The notes under the pieces: generated by a model
Databases searched by the model: none
Told to the model about the DNA's origin: nothing
What the model saw: only the letters and a program-made list of their open reading frames with translations
Part shown: positions 24,585 to 27,086 of the stretch, one piece after another
How the letters are laid out: the number at the start of each line of letters is the position of its first letter
Numbering within the stretch: position 1 is the stretch's first letter
Source: JAFGSZ01 sp964492185
Lineage (GTDB): Bacteria > Bacteroidota > Bacteroidia > Bacteroidales > UBA10428
Length of the DNA: 27,086 nt
Assembly (NCBI GenBank): GCA_964492185.1
Contig: CAZBJH010000034.1
Location: 1 to 27,086 of the forward strand
Reading direction: 5' to 3'
Translations under genes and position numbers: made by a program

Positions 24585-25896
24585 ATGAATAACAGCATAA
24601 AAATCATACCAATTGTCCATAAGGGTCAAAAAAGGATATCCTTAAGGTTCCCGTTCAACCAGGTTATCACGAAGCATATAAAGAACATTCCCGGAAGAAA
24701 ATGGAGTAAAACTCTCAAATGCTGGCATATTCCATACATGCCGAATGTTGAGGAATATTTGCTGTCGTTTCTCCCCGGGAAATTTCTTGCCCCGGCATCA
24801 TCAAAACCATCATTCATTGTAAATAAAAAGAAGTATGATCCTGGTAATGACCAATATAAAACACTTTCCCTGTATAAAGAAGTCCTTGAACTGAGGAAAC
24901 TGAGCCCGCGCACCCGTGAAATATACTATGGCTTTTTCAAACCATTTGTATATGATCATCGCGACAGGGATATTTCCGGGTTGCAATACCACGAGATCTT
25001 TTTCTATGTGAAAAAACATTGCATGAAACTTAACAATACCCAAAAAAAACAGCTGATAGCTGCCATCAAATTCTATTACGAACGAGTATTAGGCAGGGAT
25101 AGAATGTTCTTCAACCTAAAAGACCAGGTAAATTTTCATGCCGCTCCAACCTTCATTGAATTCATTACACTCCGCCAGATCATTGACCCCATTCATTCCC
25201 CGCATGACAAATTATTGCTGTTCCTGGCTTATCACCTAACCCTCATTCCTGAACAGATTGCCGCTTTAAATTGGGACTGTGAAGAAAACCTGGCAAAAAA
25301 CTCATTAATAAATGGAAAACAAGGCGTTGTTAACTACCTGAACGAATTGTTGACTGCACATAAACAAGCGCTGGGGGAACAACAATGGTTGTTTGAAAAA
25401 AACCAGGAACAACTTACCAAAAAGGATATAAAGGCCAGGGTCTTTGACATTCTCAGATATTACAGGCTGGATGAAATATATCGCAGCTATTTCAGGAACC
25501 TGCTCTTTCAGGCAGAATACTCTGAAGTAACCAGGAAAAATTATCTAAGTTCAATGATGAATTTTATCAGGAGCAACGGTTACAAGCATCCTGCACTGTT
25601 TTCCTTCTCCGATCTAAGGAACTATCTGGCCCGGAACCGCCACATGTCGGAATTTTTTCAGAACAGAATGATCAATATTTTCCATTTTTATTATGAAGAC
25701 GTTCTGGAACGAAAGATCCCCTGGAATTATCTTGTCAGGCCAAAATCCGCCAGAACGCTGCCTGATGTATTTTCACGTGACGAGATGCTACACCCACATC
25801 ACCAGCTACGCCCTGCAACATATCAAAAGCCCGATCGAAAGCATCCGCATAAACCTTCCCGGTCATCCACCCCCCCGGGCAGCTCCCAAAGATTAA
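24585..25896 (+). pseudogene. Tyrosine recombinase (integrase) gene with its catalytic domain deleted
   Basis: The N-terminus (HKGQKRISLRFPFN, then PGRKWSKTLKCWHIP) is typical of Bacteroidota integrases. Two core-binding (SAM-like) segments follow, at about residues 90-180 and 298-395. Between them is a degenerate catalytic-like region without the Arg/His box residues. The second core-binding segment leads into LPDVFSRDEM (to 25787), where a catalytic domain should begin. At that point the frame breaks: a different frame reads CYTHITSYALQHIKSPIESI and ends at a TAA at 25894-25896. That is the C-terminal active-site-Tyr segment of the family (Tyr codon 25789-25791). About 150 residues with the RHRH box are therefore lost. 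In the original frame, translation continues into low-complexity nonsense to 25973. Confidence 0.85.
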
Positions 25897-26067
25897 ATTT
25901 AATAAACCTGCCCACCATTTCTCTAATAAAAAAAATAACCATATATTTGAAAAAATGCACATCGAATCGTTAAATAAAGCACTTACAACCATAAAACCAG
26001 TAATACTATAATATCGATATAATGAATTACATATATTAAAATGTTGTAAGCAAGCAGAAGAAAAACC

Positions 26068-26358
26068 ATGCGTATAATTAAAGCTATATTGATTTTTTAT
26101 CAAAAACTGATTCTTCCAACATTAGTATTATCAGGATTATTAGGATTAATTGGATTCGCAATAGCAGGAGAATTTTCTTTAAAAACAATTGGGATTTCAT
26201 ATATCTTTTTAGGGCTTTTGTTCCACTATTTTATTTATGAGATAAGAAATAGCAATGAATACTATTTCTATTATAATTTAGGACTGAGTAGATTAAGTCT
26301 TTGGATTATTACATTTGTTTTGAGTTTAGTAATCGGTCTGATTTTTATAATAATATGA
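26068..26358 (+). CDS. Small membrane protein paired with an ABC ATPase
   Basis: A 96-residue protein with three hydrophobic helices (about residues 13-34, 40-57 and 74-96) and a short polar loop (YEIRNSNEYYFYYNLGLSR). It matches no named family that I recognise. Its stop codon overlaps the ATPase start (ATGA, 26355-26358), so it is almost certainly translated together with the ATPase and is its probable membrane partner. It is much shorter than a usual ABC permease, so several copies, or another permease, would be needed to form a channel. The stretch is clearly richer in A+T than the genes to its left, which suggests separate ancestry. Confidence 0.7.
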   Translation: MRIIKAILIFYQKLILPTLVLSGLLGLIGFAIAGEFSLKTIGISYIFLGLLFHYFIYEIRNSNEYYFYYNLGLSRLSLWIITFVLSLVIGLIFIII

Positions 26359-27017
26359 GTAAGTTGCATGTAGATAGCGTAATAAAGAATTTCGATACAA
26401 AGCAAGTTTTGACTGATGTGTTTATTTCATGTCAAAAGGGAGAAATAATTGGATTACTTGGTCGAAACGGAACAGGAAAATCAACTCTTTTAAAAATAAT
26501 CTTTGGCTCAATATCCGCAGATAGAAAATTTGTAAAAATCGGCGATAAAATATCAACTGGACTTTTTGATAATAGAAAACTGATAAAGTATTTACCCCAA
26601 GATAATTTCTTGCCAAACCATGTGAAAATAAAAACTGTAATTGAGCTCTTTTGCGATAAGAAAGATGCAGAATTAATAAAAAAGAATGGTTTAATAATGC
26701 CAATGCTGAATAAGAAGAGTAAACAACTCTCTGGTGGAGAGAGAAGATTATCAGAAATTTTTTTAATTATATATTCGAATTCGAAATATACACTGATTGA
26801 TGAACCCTTCAATGGAGTTGCTCCAGTTTATAAGGACGACATAAAAGATTTGATTAAAAAGCAATCGATTGATAAAGGATTTATAATCACAGACCATGAT
26901 TACAGAAACATACTTGATATAGCAACACGGATTTTGATTATCCATGATGGCGGAACAAAAGAGGTAAAAAGTAAAAATGAGCTTATTGACTGGGGATATA
27001 TTCCAGAAACAGCATAA
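26355..27017 (+). CDS. ABC transporter ATP-binding protein
   Basis: A 220-residue nucleotide-binding subunit. Walker A is GRNGTGKS (36-43), the Q-loop lies in YLPQDNF (79-85), the signature is LSGGE (125-129), Walker B is YTLIDEP (145-151), and the H-loop His is in ITDHDYR (H181). All catalytic elements are present. The start is taken as the ATG at 26355 overlapping the previous stop codon; an in-frame ATG 18 codons upstream would lie deep inside the membrane-protein gene. The order of motifs resembles LptB/LivF-type exporters or importers, but the transported substrate is unknown. Low GC sets it apart from the chromosome-like genes on the left. A putative group II intron end begins 17 bp after its stop codon. 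Confidence 0.9.
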   Translation: MSKLHVDSVIKNFDTKQVLTDVFISCQKGEIIGLLGRNGTGKSTLLKIIFGSISADRKFVKIGDKISTGLFDNRKLIKYLPQDNFLPNHVKIKTVIELFCDKKDAELIKKNGLIMPMLNKKSKQLSGGERRLSEIFLIIYSNSKYTLIDEPFNGVAPVYKDDIKDLIKKQSIDKGFIITDHDYRNILDIATRILIIHDGGTKEVKSKNELIDWGYIPETA

Positions 27018-27033
27018 AAACTGCCAGCTTACA

Positions 27034-27086
27034 ATCGAGTAGATGGCCGGTGAGCCGTAAGCTCACCGGAGCACCTCTCACACCAC
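27034..27086 (-). mobile_element. Probable 3' end of a group II intron (runs off the window)
   Basis: On the minus strand the last bases read GTGGTGTGAGAGGTGCT, then a perfect 9-bp hairpin CCGGTGAGC / GCTCACCGG (27047-27055 and 27061-27069, 5-base loop), then CCATCTACTCGAT. The GTGGTGTGAGAGG followed by a variable hairpin and a CTACTCGAT end is what I know from domains V-VI and the 3' boundary of many bacterial reverse-transcriptase-encoding group II introns. The intron body and its reverse transcriptase would lie beyond 27086. The assignment rests on a short stretch. Confidence 0.5.

Overview
The window looks like a chromosomal segment of a Bacteroidota bacterium, most probably a Bacteroidales/Marinilabiliales- or Cytophaga-like environmental lineage. 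The evidence is moderate-to-low GC, start codons without clear Shine-Dalgarno sequences, secreted GH2 and GH43 glycosidases, a Bacteroidota-style carotenoid operon, and an integrase with a Bacteroidota-type N-terminus. This placement is inferred from gene content, since no rRNA or other marker gene is present.

Left part (1-3869, all + strand): the 3' end of an RND efflux permease gene, a small PII-like protein gene, a CbpA-type J-domain co-chaperone and a YkvA/DUF1232 membrane protein. Two copies of a palindromic interspersed repeat lie on either side of the PII-like gene. Next (3908-9863, - strand) is a tight seven-gene operon, transcribed crtB > idi > cruF-like > acyltransferase > glycosyltransferase > secreted TPR protein > crtI/crtD-like desaturase. 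Most junctions overlap by a few bases. Together these genes could make a hydroxylated, glycosylated and fatty-acylated carotenoid; no lycopene cyclase is present in the window.

Middle part (10215-18690): an MscS channel, a secreted GH2 glycosidase followed 7 bp later by a PlsC-type acyltransferase, an antisense remnant of an unidentified gene, an OFA-type major facilitator transporter, an ATP-cone plus Mrr-like PD-(D/E)XK nuclease, and a GH43 glycosidase pseudogene with two nonsense codons and one frameshift. A 47-bp sequence occurs in inverted orientation at both ends of the GH2/PlsC segment.

Right part (19086-27086): a 1600-residue protein joining a DnaQ-like exonuclease, a RecQ-type SF2 helicase and a UvrD-type SF1 helicase; an array of about 10.4-bp phased repeats just upstream of a short ssb gene; a tyrosine recombinase gene that has lost its catalytic core by an internal deletion; an AT-rich pair of genes for a small membrane protein and an ABC ATPase; and, at the very edge, what looks like the 3' end of a group II intron on the minus strand. 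This part has the character of an accessory or decayed mobile region.

The strongest non-gene signal is a family of MITE-like elements (four main copies plus a possible solo end) with GTGTCTGTCC termini flanked by TA. The most unusual protein is the exonuclease-RecQ-UvrD fusion. No CRISPR array, tRNA, rRNA or intact transposase was seen.
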